19,674 nucleotides of DNA from JBBRCX01 sp038204465 (GCA_038204465.1 JBBRCX010000087.1:1-19674); one strand, 5' to 3'. Shown: positions 1 through 6,375, counted from the stretch's first letter. Notes: generated from the sequence alone by a model not told the origin. Numbers and translations: made by a program.

Positions 1-137
1 GTCGGGTCCGGGTTTGTCGTCGTCAGCTTCCTTCAGATTCCACCTCACGATGGACACCCTTGCCTGGACGGACGGTTCCGATCACCTCGGTCCGCAGAGG
101 ACTTGCACCTCCTGAACATGTGACATGCCTGGCGCAC
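1..137 (-). mobile_element. Group II intron, 5' end (domain I), truncated by the window edge
   Basis: Read on the minus strand from 137 to 1, the sequence begins GTGCGCC, matching the conserved GUGYG 5' end of group II introns. It begins exactly after the T tract of the rplL terminator. Further in, it carries CAAGGGTGTCC (62-52) and GGAATCTGAAGGAAGCTG (41-24) followed by an ACAAACC stretch. I recognise these as conserved domain I blocks of bacterial group II intron ribozymes. No open frame spans the region, as expected for the structured RNA ahead of the intron-encoded reverse transcriptase, which would lie off the left edge. Terminator-associated insertion is characteristic of class C introns, but the class cannot be fixed from 137 bases. 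Self-splicing and mobility are not visible here. Confidence 0.75.
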
Positions 138-164
138 AAAAAGGCGGCCCTGGATAGGGCCACC
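138..164 (-). terminator. Rho-independent terminator (or attenuator) after rplL
   Basis: On the minus strand a 9-bp stem GGTGGCCCT / AGGGCCGCC with one G-T wobble and an ATCC loop (164-143) is followed at once by TTTTT (142-138). It lies about 45 bases downstream of the rplL stop. It is a textbook intrinsic terminator. In many bacteria an attenuator sits between rplL and rpoB, so partial read-through is possible. It is also the apparent target of the group II intron that starts at 137. Confidence 0.85.
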
Positions 165-210
165 CATGCATCATCCGCCAATTCAGGCCGGGACCGCGGC
201 CGCCAGATGC

Positions 211-618
211 TTACTTCAGTTCGACGGTCGCGCCCTGCTCTTCGAGTTCCTTCTTGAGTTTCTCGGCGTCTTCCTTGCTGAGCGCTTCCTTCACGGTCTT
301 GGGCGCGGCCTCGACCAGGTCCTTGGCTTCCTTGAGCCCGAGGCTGGTCGCTGCACGGACGACCTTAATGACCTGGATTTTCTTGTCACCGGCGGTTTTG
401 AGCACCACATCGAACGTCGTCTTGGCCTCCTCAGCGGCCGGGGCGGGCCCACCACCACCGCCGCCAGCGCCCGGGCCGGCCATCATCACGGCGCCACCGG
501 CCGCGGGTTCGATGTTGTGGGCTTCCTTAAGGTAGCCGGCGAGGTCGACGGCCTGCTTGAGCGTGAGGCCGACGATGCGGTCGCCCAGTTCTTTGATTTC
601 GGTTGCGAACTCTGCCAT
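211..618 (-). CDS. rplL: 50S ribosomal protein L7/L12
   Basis: This is the acidic ribosomal stalk protein that recruits the translational GTPases EF-Tu, EF-G and IF2 to the ribosome. The 135-residue product shows the N-terminal dimerisation and L10-binding helices (about 1-35), a flexible hinge rich in Gly, Ala and Pro (about 40-65, including GGGGGGPAPAAEE), and the globular C-terminal domain with the conserved KTxFDVVL and KEAKDLVE segments. It is slightly longer than the usual 120-130 residues because of the hinge. The ATG is preceded by GGAGATGAAGTC, giving a Shine-Dalgarno about 10 bases upstream. It is the last gene of the rplK-rplA-rplJ-rplL group and is followed by an intrinsic terminator. 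Confidence 0.98.
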   Translation of the reverse strand: MAEFATEIKELGDRIVGLTLKQAVDLAGYLKEAHNIEPAAGGAVMMAGPGAGGGGGGPAPAAEEAKTTFDVVLKTAGDKKIQVIKVVRAATSLGLKEAKDLVEAAPKTVKEALSKEDAEKLKKELEEQGATVELK

Positions 619-794
619 GACTTCATCTCCGAGACGTGTCGTGTCTCAAACGTGTCGAGTCTCCCGATGATTCAACCGGGGTTGATCCCGCTCAAGAGCC
701 CGCCTCACATCGAGGCGGTTTAACCCGTTAGGGACAGTCGAGACTGTCGGATCACAATTCAAATCGCAGCCTTTGCTGCGGCAAAAGATCTCGC
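619..794 (-). promoter_or_regulatory. Structured rplJ-rplL intergenic region with several hairpins
   Basis: This 176-base spacer is unusually long for this operon. It holds three perfect short inverted repeats: CGCAGC/GCTGCG with a 4-base loop (765-780), GACAGT/ACTGTC with a 4-base loop (733-748), and CCGCCTC/GAGGCGG with a 5-base loop (700-718). Weaker repeats follow, such as CGGG/CCCG near 677-690 and a cluster of GAGAC/GTCTC motifs at about 630-665. None is followed by a T tract, so they do not look like intrinsic terminators. A likely but unproven role is RNA processing, stabilisation or translational adjustment, letting L7/L12 be made in excess over L10. Confidence 0.5.
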
Positions 795-1397
795 TTACGC
801 TGCCGGCGCCGGGGCGCTCTCGCCTGCCGCCGCAGCAGGCGCGGCATCGCCGCCGGTGGCAGGTGCGGCGCCTTCCTTTTCCTTCGCCCTTTCCTCCACG
901 GTCTTGAGGATCGAGGCAATGATGCCGGCCTGACCTTTCAGAATTCCGCCGAGCTTGCGGCCGGGGGAGAGGATGGCCGCCAGCAGGTTGCTGATCGCTT
1001 CCTCACGCGTGGGCAGCTTGCTCACCTGCTCGATGCCCGCATCGCCGGCGTAGATTTCTCCGGCGAAAAAGATGCCGCGCAGCTCGATCTTCTCGTCAGT
1101 TTTTTTCTCCGCCAGGATCATCCGCGCGATGGCCGAGATGCTCGCCTCGCCATAGATGACGGCGCTGGGCCCGTCGAGCAGCTGATCGAAGCCTTTCAGC
1201 TTCCCTTCGGTGATGGCGCGCTTGGCAAGCGTGTTCTTCACCACGGTCATCCGCACGCCCTTTTCGCGGAGGCGGCGGCGGATGCCGTTGTTCTTGATGG
1301 CGTCGATCCCGCGCGGATTGATCACCGCGACGCCGTCCAAATCCTTGAACCGCGTCGTCATCTCTTTGGTGATCAGGTCCTTGACGTACTTGCTCAT
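795..1397 (-). CDS. rplJ: 50S ribosomal protein L10
   Basis: L10 anchors the L7/L12 dimers to 23S rRNA in the ribosomal stalk. The 200-residue product has the typical L10 layout: an N-terminal RNA-binding alpha/beta domain with the block VVKNTLAKRA near residues 52-61, and a C-terminal L7/L12-binding helix ending around residue 175. It is longer than most L10 proteins (about 165-175 residues) because of an Ala/Pro-rich low-complexity tail (about 177-200). The ATG at 1397 follows AGAGG about 7 bases upstream. It lies 42 bases downstream of rplA and is separated from rplL by a long structured spacer. No room exists for a classical L10 leader immediately upstream. Confidence 0.97.
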   Translation of the reverse strand: MSKYVKDLITKEMTTRFKDLDGVAVINPRGIDAIKNNGIRRRLREKGVRMTVVKNTLAKRAITEGKLKGFDQLLDGPSAVIYGEASISAIARMILAEKKTDEKIELRGIFFAGEIYAGDAGIEQVSKLPTREEAISNLLAAILSPGRKLGGILKGQAGIIASILKTVEERAKEKEGAAPATGGDAAPAAAAGESAPAPAA

Positions 1398-1439
1398 GAC
1401 AAACCTCTGAATGGGGTGGCGGAGTCGACCGCCCGTTTT

Positions 1440-2132
1440 CTATTGCACGTTCAGATAAACCGCCGGGCTCATGGTCGACTTCAGCACGACCTTTTTGACG
1501 TACGCGCCCTTGCTGGTCTGCGGCTTCATCTTGTGAATCTGGTTGACCATGGCCTTGATGTTCTCGACCAGTTTTTCCCTGGGGAAGCTCACCTTGCCGA
1601 CGACGCTGTGGATGTTTCCACCGGCGTCGTTGCGGAACTCAACCTTGCCGGCGGCATATTCCCGCACCGCCGAAGCGATGTCGGGAGTGACCGTGCCGGC
1701 CTTGGGCGAGGGCATGAGCCCTTTGGGGCCGAGCACCTTTCCGAGCCGGCCGACGAAACGCATCATGTCCGGTGTTGCGATCGCGACGTCGAAGTCGGTG
1801 AAATTCTCCTTCTCGATGGCCGCGACCAGTTCCTGTCCGCCGGCCCGCACCGCACCGGCCTCCGTCGCGGCCGCGACCAGGTGCTCCGGGCAGAACGCGA
1901 CCACGCGCTTGGCCTTGCCGATTCCGTGCGGCAGCGACAGGGAGCCGCGAATCATCTGGTCGGCCTGCTTGGGATCGATGCCCAAGGAGAAAATCAGCTC
2001 GACCGATTGGTCGAACTTAGTCGGCTTGAAGCCCTTCAGCGTGTCGACCCCCTGGTCAATCGACATCGGATCGGGCGTCGCCTTCTTGGCGGCTTCCTGG
2101 TAGCGCTTGGATCGTTCAATGACAACAGGCAT
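1440..2132 (-). CDS. rplA: 50S ribosomal protein L1
   Basis: L1 forms the mobile stalk of the 50S subunit, which contacts E-site tRNA. In many bacteria it also represses its own operon. The 230-residue protein matches the family length and shows the motifs KYQEAAKK near the N terminus, the GKxKRV-type segment GIGKAKRVVAF, and the signature LGPKGLMPSPKAGTVT, which is diagnostic for L1. A TGGAGCG Shine-Dalgarno lies about 12 bases before the ATG. In most bacteria rplA follows rplK directly. Here a small gene of unknown function (2213-2482) is inserted between them. Confidence 0.98.
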   Translation of the reverse strand: MPVVIERSKRYQEAAKKATPDPMSIDQGVDTLKGFKPTKFDQSVELIFSLGIDPKQADQMIRGSLSLPHGIGKAKRVVAFCPEHLVAAATEAGAVRAGGQELVAAIEKENFTDFDVAIATPDMMRFVGRLGKVLGPKGLMPSPKAGTVTPDIASAVREYAAGKVEFRNDAGGNIHSVVGKVSFPREKLVENIKAMVNQIHKMKPQTSKGAYVKKVVLKSTMSPAVYLNVQ

Positions 2133-2212
2133 GCGATTGTCGCTCCACTGGCGGAATCAAAAGCTTCCCGCCGAAGCTCCCACTGTTACGGCCCGTGGTG
2201 CGGCCATTTGGT

Positions 2213-2482
2213 TTAAGACGCCTTTCGCCGGCCTCGCGAGCTGCGATGCGGGGGCGTCGTTACTTTCGTGATCAGAAACACGTCGATTGTCTGCTCTTCA
2301 AAGTCCGCCTCTTCGGAAGCGCCGCGAAACTTCGGGCTCACCACTCTCAGCGTCCGACCGCCAGGATACAGCAACGTGAACTCCTTTGAGAGAACGTTCA
2401 CCGTGCTGCCATCCCCCGTGTGGATAGTGAACGGCTCAAACGGCTCCGCGTCCAACAGCGCCCGGATTCGGTCGGGACTCAT
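2213..2482 (-). CDS. Uncharacterised small protein encoded between rplK and rplA
   Basis: This 89-residue soluble protein begins MSPDRIRALLDAEPFEPFTI. It has the look of a small beta-rich fold: DGSTVNVLSKEF, LLYPGGRTLRVVSP, then a DVFLIT strand, ending in a basic tail. Short proteins with a similar xPFxPFxIHxxDG opening are common, to my recollection, among planctomycete hypothetical proteins, but I know no function. The ATG is at 2482, one base after the rplK stop (TGAGATG), so the two genes are probably translationally coupled, with GAGGGG as Shine-Dalgarno. A TTG at 2494 is an alternative start. Its place inside the L11-L1 operon ensures co-expression with ribosomal proteins but does not prove a ribosomal role. 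Confidence 0.8.
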   Translation of the reverse strand: MSPDRIRALLDAEPFEPFTIHTGDGSTVNVLSKEFTLLYPGGRTLRVVSPKFRGASEEADFEEQTIDVFLITKVTTPPHRSSRGRRKAS

Positions 2483-2483
2483 C

Positions 2484-2912
2484 TCACCCCTCAACGGTTA
2501 TTCCCATCGACCGCGCGGTACCGGCGATAATCCGCGCCCCGTGATCCAAATCGAAGGCGTTGAGGTCCTTGACTTTTTCCTCGGCAATCTTCCGGCACTG
2601 GGCCATCGTGACCTTGCCGATCTTGTTCTTGTTCGGCTCACCGCTTCCCTTTTCCGCCTTCACCAGGTCCTTTAGAAGGACGCTGGCGGGAGAACTCTTG
2701 ATCTCGAAGTTGAAGGTGCGGTCCTTGAAGACGGTGATGACGACGCCAACCACCTTGCCCTTTAAATGTGCCGAGGCGGCATTGAACTGCTGAATGAACT
2801 GACCCGGGTTCACGCCATATTGACCCAGCGCGGGGCCGATTGGCGGCGCGGGTGTGGCGGAGCCTCCCGGGGCCTGGATCTTGAACTGATGGGTAATCTC
2901 TTTCTTAGCCAT
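2484..2912 (-). CDS. rplK: 50S ribosomal protein L11
   Basis: L11 binds the GTPase-associated region of 23S rRNA together with L10. It is needed for factor-dependent GTP hydrolysis and the stringent response. The 142-residue protein has the expected length. The N-terminal domain carries the Pro-rich switch [17 protein letters not shown] (about 19-35). The C-terminal RNA-binding domain has the conserved [20 protein letters not shown] segment and the terminal GTARSMGI motif. The ATG at 2912 lies only a few bases after the stop of the upstream membrane-protein gene, without a strong Shine-Dalgarno, which suggests translational coupling. It overlaps no other coding sequence. Confidence 0.98.
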
Positions 2913-2915
2913 AAC

Positions 2916-3209
2916 TCACTCTACAATCGTAGCTTCGACTCTTTTTCGCCCGCTGGCCTCGTCGCCAAACCGCGCTCCAGCCGGCGGCTGCTCCCTTACG
3001 CCGCATACCGCTCGCAGAAGCCGATACAGAGGGACCGTGAGGAGCAAAAGGGCCGACAGACTAACAAGCAGCGCGAAAATTGACAAGCCGATCAGCACAA
3101 TCCCCGGCAGCGCCGCGATGAACAGCAGCACTCGCGCCCATGCGGGCAGCACGATCAACCGGCTCCGCAGCGCCTGCACCCGGCCAAAGTATTCAATGAT
3201 GCGGATCAT
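2916..3209 (-). CDS. Small membrane protein of unknown function between nusG and rplK
   Basis: This 97-residue protein has a short basic/aromatic N terminus (MIRIIEYFGRVQALRSR) and two closely spaced hydrophobic segments, about residues 24-45 and 46-67. These form a likely helical hairpin in the cytoplasmic membrane. A hydrophilic, charged C-terminal tail of about 30 residues follows. I recognise no family. It is the only membrane protein inside the nusG-rplK interval, where other bacteria usually have none. Its stop is 3 bases before the rplK start, so the two are surely cotranscribed and probably coupled. The ATG at 3209 is the only reasonable start. Function is unknown; the SecE gene two positions upstream makes a link to membrane insertion imaginable but unsupported. 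Confidence 0.75.
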   Translation of the reverse strand: MIRIIEYFGRVQALRSRLIVLPAWARVLLFIAALPGIVLIGLSIFALLVSLSALLLLTVPLYRLLRAVCGVREQPPAGARFGDEASGRKRVEATIVE

Positions 3210-3257
3210 GGCCGTGACGCCTCAATGGGGTAGCGGCCTGCCCCGGTGGCGATCGTC

Positions 3258-3800
3258 CTACATCTTCTCGATCTGCCAGTATTCAAGTTCCAGCGGAGTC
3301 GGGCGGCCGAAGATCGTGGTGATGATGCGAACCATTCCCTTGTCGGGGATGATCTCGTCGACCTCGCCTTCGAAGTTCTGGAACGCGCCGTTGTTGACCT
3401 TGATCTTGTCGCCCTTTTTGTACTCCGTCTTCAGCGAGACCTCGTCGTCCGGGCGCTCGGCTTCCTCCAGCATCTTGCCTTGGTCCTTGGGCGACATGGG
3501 CGTCGGCTTTCCATTTGATCCGATGAAGTCGCCGACTCCTTCGGTCTCCTTGATCATGAACCAGACCTTTTCCGGAATGGTTCCGTTCTTGTCGAGCTCC
3601 AGCTCGATGAAGACATAGCCGGGATAAAGCTTCCGGTCGCTCTCGCGCCGCACTCCGCCTTTCACCGAGCGCACGCGTTCGGTGGGGACGAGGATGCGCG
3701 CGACCACCGCTTCCAGGCCTTCGATCTTGACCTTCCGCGCCAACGCCTCGCGCACCCGGTCTTCTTTATTGCTCGCAACCCGCAGGACGAAAAATTGCAT
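3258..3800 (-). CDS. nusG: Transcription termination/antitermination factor NusG
   Basis: NusG binds RNA polymerase, suppresses pausing and links transcription to Rho or the ribosome. The 180-residue product matches the family length. The NGN domain occupies about residues 1-110, starting QFFVLRVAS and containing KLYPGYVFIEL (58-68). The C-terminal KOW domain lies at about 126-180, with KKGDKIKVNNGAFQNFEGEV and the closing FGRPTPLELEYWQIEK. It lies 11 bases downstream of secE, the classic secE-nusG pair. No strong Shine-Dalgarno precedes the ATG at 3800, consistent with coupling to secE translation. Confidence 0.97.
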   Translation of the reverse strand: MQFFVLRVASNKEDRVREALARKVKIEGLEAVVARILVPTERVRSVKGGVRRESDRKLYPGYVFIELELDKNGTIPEKVWFMIKETEGVGDFIGSNGKPTPMSPKDQGKMLEEAERPDDEVSLKTEYKKGDKIKVNNGAFQNFEGEVDEIIPDKGMVRIITTIFGRPTPLELEYWQIEKM

Positions 3801-3811
3801 ATTCGCTCGGT

Positions 3812-4369
3812 CTAACTGGCCGTACCGTGGCCGAAGGGGCTGGCCTTTAGCACCCCGATCAACCAGAACAGGAACCAGAACATCTGGTCGATGAGGAAAA
3901 GGAATGTCGCAATCAGGAACATGAAGATGATGACGATCTTGGTCGAGCCGATCAGCTCGCCCTTGGTCGTCCAGTTCACCTTCTTCATCTCGCTGTCGGT
4001 GGCGATCAGGAACTCGACGCTTTTGGGCCGGTTCATGTACCAGAACGCGAAGGCGCTATAAATCGCCAGGAAACTGAGGGAGACGATCGTCGCCGCGCGC
4101 CGCGCCACGGGCAATCCCGGATTGGTGAAGAACACCGGGACGTAGATGTAGAGACTGTACGCCGTCACGGCGCCGAGGATGCCGGCGCCGATCGCGGTGC
4201 CCATTCGGGTCCAGTATCCCTGGCCCTTCTTATAGATGGTGAAGAAGCCGCCTCCGGGCCGCGCGCCGCCGCCGCCTTTGCTGGCTGATGGCACCGCGTA
4301 GTCGGGCACCTGCTTCTGGTCGTCGCGCCGCGCGGGCTGATCGGCCGCTGCGTCTTCGTCTTCGGCCAT
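3812..4369 (-). CDS. secE: Preprotein translocase subunit SecE
   Basis: SecE clamps the SecY channel in the cytoplasmic membrane. The conserved core is at the C-terminal end: the amphipathic helix VEFLIATDSEMKKVNWTTKGE followed by a membrane helix. Two more hydrophobic segments precede it, giving three predicted helices as in enterobacterial SecE, in contrast to the single-helix form of many bacteria. A hydrophilic Asp/Lys/Gly-rich N-terminal region of about 50 residues comes first. The start chosen is the ATG at 4369 (MAEDEDAAADQ), preceded by AGAGAGCAAGG. In-frame ATGs at 4408 and 4441 are possible and would add 13 or 24 residues. The frame extended further would run into the tRNA-Trp gene. 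The gene is the usual neighbour of nusG. Confidence 0.9.
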   Translation of the reverse strand: MAEDEDAAADQPARRDDQKQVPDYAVPSASKGGGGARPGGGFFTIYKKGQGYWTRMGTAIGAGILGAVTAYSLYIYVPVFFTNPGLPVARRAATIVSLSFLAIYSAFAFWYMNRPKSVEFLIATDSEMKKVNWTTKGELIGSTKIVIIFMFLIATFLFLIDQMFWFLFWLIGVLKASPFGHGTAS

Positions 4370-4472
4370 CGCCTTGCTCTCTTGGTTGCTCTTGGTGATC
4401 AAAGCCATACCGCACCAATTCTGCCGGAACGATTCCGCCATCCGGCCTTCGGAACTTCGGTCTGTCCGAAAC

Positions 4473-4544
4473 ACGCCAGAGAGGAATCGAACCTCTAACC
4501 TGCCGCTTTGGAGACGGCTGCTCTGCCAATTGAGCTACTGGCGT
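4473..4544 (-). tRNA. trnW: tRNA-Trp (anticodon CCA)
   Basis: The minus strand folds into a complete 72-base cloverleaf: acceptor ACGCCAG/CTGGCGT (7 bp), D stem GCTC/GAGC with an AATTGGCA loop, anticodon stem GCCGT/GCGGC with loop CTCCAAA (anticodon CCA), and T stem AGAGG/CCTCT with loop TTCGATT. CCA is not encoded. A tRNA-Trp directly upstream of secE is a common bacterial arrangement, and excision of the tRNA from the tuf-secE transcript would give secE a defined mRNA 5' end. Confidence 0.97.
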
Positions 4545-4607
4545 AAGCGAAACCCGCGCTGGAGTCTCCCGCCCCGGGTATGACCCGCTCAGTCAACCAG
4601 GAGGCGG

Positions 4608-4772
4608 TCACTTGCGCTTTACTTTATGCAGGGTATGCCGCCTGAGCCTCGGACAGTACTTCTTCACTTCCACCTTCTGCGGTCCGCCAGCCACCTTGAT
4701 CTCCGTACGATAGTTCAGGTCGCCGGTTTCGGTGCACTGCAGCCATACCATCTCGCGGTTCTCTTTAGCCAT
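4608..4772 (-). CDS. rpmG: 50S ribosomal protein L33
   Basis: This 54-residue basic protein begins MAKENREMVWLQCTETGDLN and ends with the L33 signature KKYCPRLRRHTLHKVKRK. L33 sits near the E site of the 50S subunit. Zinc-binding L33 has two CxxC pairs. Here only the first cysteine of each pair remains (C13 in CTET, C40 in CPRL), so zinc binding is probably lost. This matches the form I recall from other planctomycetes. The gene lies between tuf and tRNA-Trp, a common place for rpmG, just downstream of a short inverted-repeat element. Confidence 0.95.
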   Translation of the reverse strand: MAKENREMVWLQCTETGDLNYRTEIKVAGGPQKVEVKKYCPRLRRHTLHKVKRK

Positions 4773-4814
4773 CGCAACACCTTCACAATCGGTAGACGCA
4801 CATTAGACGGCCGC

Positions 4815-4879
4815 AAGTAGGCAGAAGCCAGTAGAAAGAAAGGGGTCATGCCCTTCTGCCTACTGGCTCGTTGTCTACT
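4815..4879. repeat. Inverted pair of degenerate 7-base repeats between tuf and rpmG
   Basis: GTAGGCAGAAG (4817-4827) and CTTCTGCCTAC (4853-4863) form a perfect 11-bp inverted repeat around a 25-base spacer. Each arm belongs to a run of heptamer-like units. The right arm reads CTTCTGC CTACTGG CTCGTTG TCTACTG (4853-4880). The reverse complement of the left arm reads CTACTGG CTTCTGC CTACTTG. In the spacer, AAGGG/CCCTT (4840-4855) could form a competing small hairpin followed on the minus strand by TCTTTCT, a weak terminator-like tail. The element may attenuate tuf read-through into rpmG, or be an intergenic repeat family member. Which is unknown. Confidence 0.55.
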
Positions 4880-4890
4880 GAGGGTCGCGC

Positions 4891-6093
4891 TCAGGCGAGG
4901 ATCTTCGTGACCACGCCGGACCCGACCGTCTTGCCGCCTTCGCGGACGGCGAAGCGCAGCTTCTCCTCCATCGCGATGGGGGCCTGGAGTTCGACCTCCA
5001 TGGTGACGTTGTCGCCCGGCATCACCATCTCGGCGCCGCCGAGAAGTTTGGCGGCGCCGGTTACGTCCGTCGTGCGGAAGTAGAACTGCGGACGGTAGCC
5101 GGTGAAGAACGGCGTGTGCCGGCCGCCCTCTTCCTTGGTCAGGATGTAGACCTCCGCCTCAAACTTGGTGTGCGGCGTGATCGACTTGGGCGCCGCCAGG
5201 ACCTGGCCGCGCTCCAGCTCTTCTTTTTCCACGCCGCGGAGCAGCACTCCGACGTTCTCGCCCGCCTGGCCTTCGTCAAGCGTCTTGTTGAACGCCTCGA
5301 TGCCGGTGACGACCGAGTTGCGCGTCGCCTTCAGGCCGACGATCTCGATCGTGTCGCCGATCTTGCAGCGGCCGCGCTCGATACGCCCGGTGCCGACCGT
5401 GCCGCGGCCCTTGATGCTGAAGACGTCTTCGATGGGCATGAGGAACGGCTTGTCGATCTCGCGCTGCGGGATCGGCACGAAGTCGTCGAGCGCTTTCACC
5501 AGCTCGTCGATCGGCTTGTTGGCCGCATCGTCATTGGGGTTCTGCAGCGCCGGCAGCGACGAGCCGCGGATGATCGGCGTGTCATCGCCGGGGAACTGAT
5601 ACTTGGTGAGCAGCTCGCGGATTTCCATCTCGACCAGCTCGAGCAGCTCGGGATCGTCCACCAGGTCGATCTTGTTGAGGAAGACGACGATCTTGGGGAC
5701 GCCGACCTGCCGGGCGAGCAGGATGTGCTCGCGCGTCTGCGGCATGGGTCCGTCAGCCGCTGAAACCACCAGGATCGCGCCATCCATCTGAGCGGCGCCG
5801 GTGATCATGTTCTTGATGTAGTCGGCGTGGCCCGGACAGTCGACGTGGGCGTAGTGCCGCGCGTCGGACTCGTATTCGACGTGCGCAGCCGCGATCGTGA
5901 CCGTCTTGGTGGCGTCACGCTCGGTACCGCCCTTGGCGATGTCCTTGTAGTTTTTGGCCGTCACGGTGTTGGGGAACTTCTTTGCAGAGCGCGCGCTCAA
6001 CGCCGCGGTCAGCGTGGTCTTGCCGTGGTCAATGTGACCGATGGTTCCGACATTGACGTGCGGCTTCTTGCGTTCGAATACTCCTTTTGCCAT
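4891..6093 (-). CDS. tuf: Translation elongation factor Tu
   Basis: EF-Tu delivers aminoacyl-tRNA to the ribosome as a GTP complex. The 400-residue protein has the full three-domain length. The G domain shows P-loop GHIDHGKT (19-26), DCPGH (85-89) with the catalytic His, and NKID (140-143). Domain 2 contains GRGTVGTGRIERG, and domain 3 the FxxGYRPQFYFRTTDVTG segment. The switch I region is unusual: where most bacteria have RGITI, this reads KTVTI (63-67) inside a divergent stretch KGGTERDATKTVTI. The key switch Thr (T66) is kept. The ATG follows GGAGG. The gene lies downstream of tRNA-Thr and upstream of rpmG, and is probably the first coding gene of a long operon. Confidence 0.98.
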   Translation of the reverse strand: MAKGVFERKKPHVNVGTIGHIDHGKTTLTAALSARSAKKFPNTVTAKNYKDIAKGGTERDATKTVTIAAAHVEYESDARHYAHVDCPGHADYIKNMITGAAQMDGAILVVSAADGPMPQTREHILLARQVGVPKIVVFLNKIDLVDDPELLELVEMEIRELLTKYQFPGDDTPIIRGSSLPALQNPNDDAANKPIDELVKALDDFVPIPQREIDKPFLMPIEDVFSIKGRGTVGTGRIERGRCKIGDTIEIVGLKATRNSVVTGIEAFNKTLDEGQAGENVGVLLRGVEKEELERGQVLAAPKSITPHTKFEAEVYILTKEEGGRHTPFFTGYRPQFYFRTTDVTGAAKLLGGAEMVMPGDNVTMEVELQAPIAMEEKLRFAVREGGKTVGSGVVTKILA

Positions 6094-6151
6094 GACCGAA
6101 CCTCCAAAAGCTGGTCTCGCGAGCGAGATCCCGTTTCATGAATGTACCGAA

Positions 6152-6222
6152 GCTGGCACAGGGGCTTGAACCCTGGACCTCCACCTTACCAAGGTGGCGC
6201 TCTACCGCTGAGCTATGCCAGC
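6152..6222 (-). tRNA. trnT: tRNA-Thr (anticodon GGT)
   Basis: The minus strand gives a complete 71-base cloverleaf: acceptor GCTGGCA/TGCCAGC (7 bp), D stem GCTC/GAGC, anticodon stem CCACC/GGTGG with loop TTGGTAA (anticodon GGT), and T stem CAGGG/CCCTG with loop TTCAAGC. CCA is not encoded. It lies 58 bases upstream of tuf, the classic tRNA-Thr-tuf linkage, and downstream of a strong promoter, so it is likely processed from the tuf operon transcript. Confidence 0.97.
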
Positions 6223-6339
6223 GACACGCGTTGCCGCCGCTGCGAACATCACCAGACAAACCGGTGCGGGGATCCACGGGGGACGGCCGCCCTGCTAACC
6301 CTCAACGTCGGGGCGCACCGGGAGCGTAGAAGGGCGGAA

Positions 6340-6367
6340 AGTATAAGTCACACCAATTCAATGTCAA
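6340..6367 (-). promoter_or_regulatory. Near-consensus sigma70 promoter of the tRNA-Thr-tuf operon
   Basis: On the minus strand a perfect -35 box TTGACA (6367-6362) and a TATACT -10 box (6345-6340) are separated by 16 bases. Transcription would start near 6333, about 110 bases before tRNA-Thr. This is the only strong promoter I see upstream of the cluster, so it probably drives tRNA-Thr, tuf, rpmG, tRNA-Trp, secE-nusG and perhaps the ribosomal protein genes beyond. The assignment rests on consensus match and position. Confidence 0.75.
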
Positions 6368-6375
6368 ACGGCGTC

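Noticed and set aside
1..137. Reading this stretch as the start of rpoB
   Set aside because: No frame gives an RpoB N terminus, and the conserved blocks match group II intron RNA instead.
60..257. Open frame on the plus strand across the terminator and rplL 3' end
   Set aside because: It spans the rplL terminator and the intron 5' end, has no ribosome site and no recognisable protein features.
5116..5763. Long plus-strand open frame opposite tuf
   Set aside because: It is antisense to the strongly conserved EF-Tu frame and is a by-product of its GC-rich third positions.
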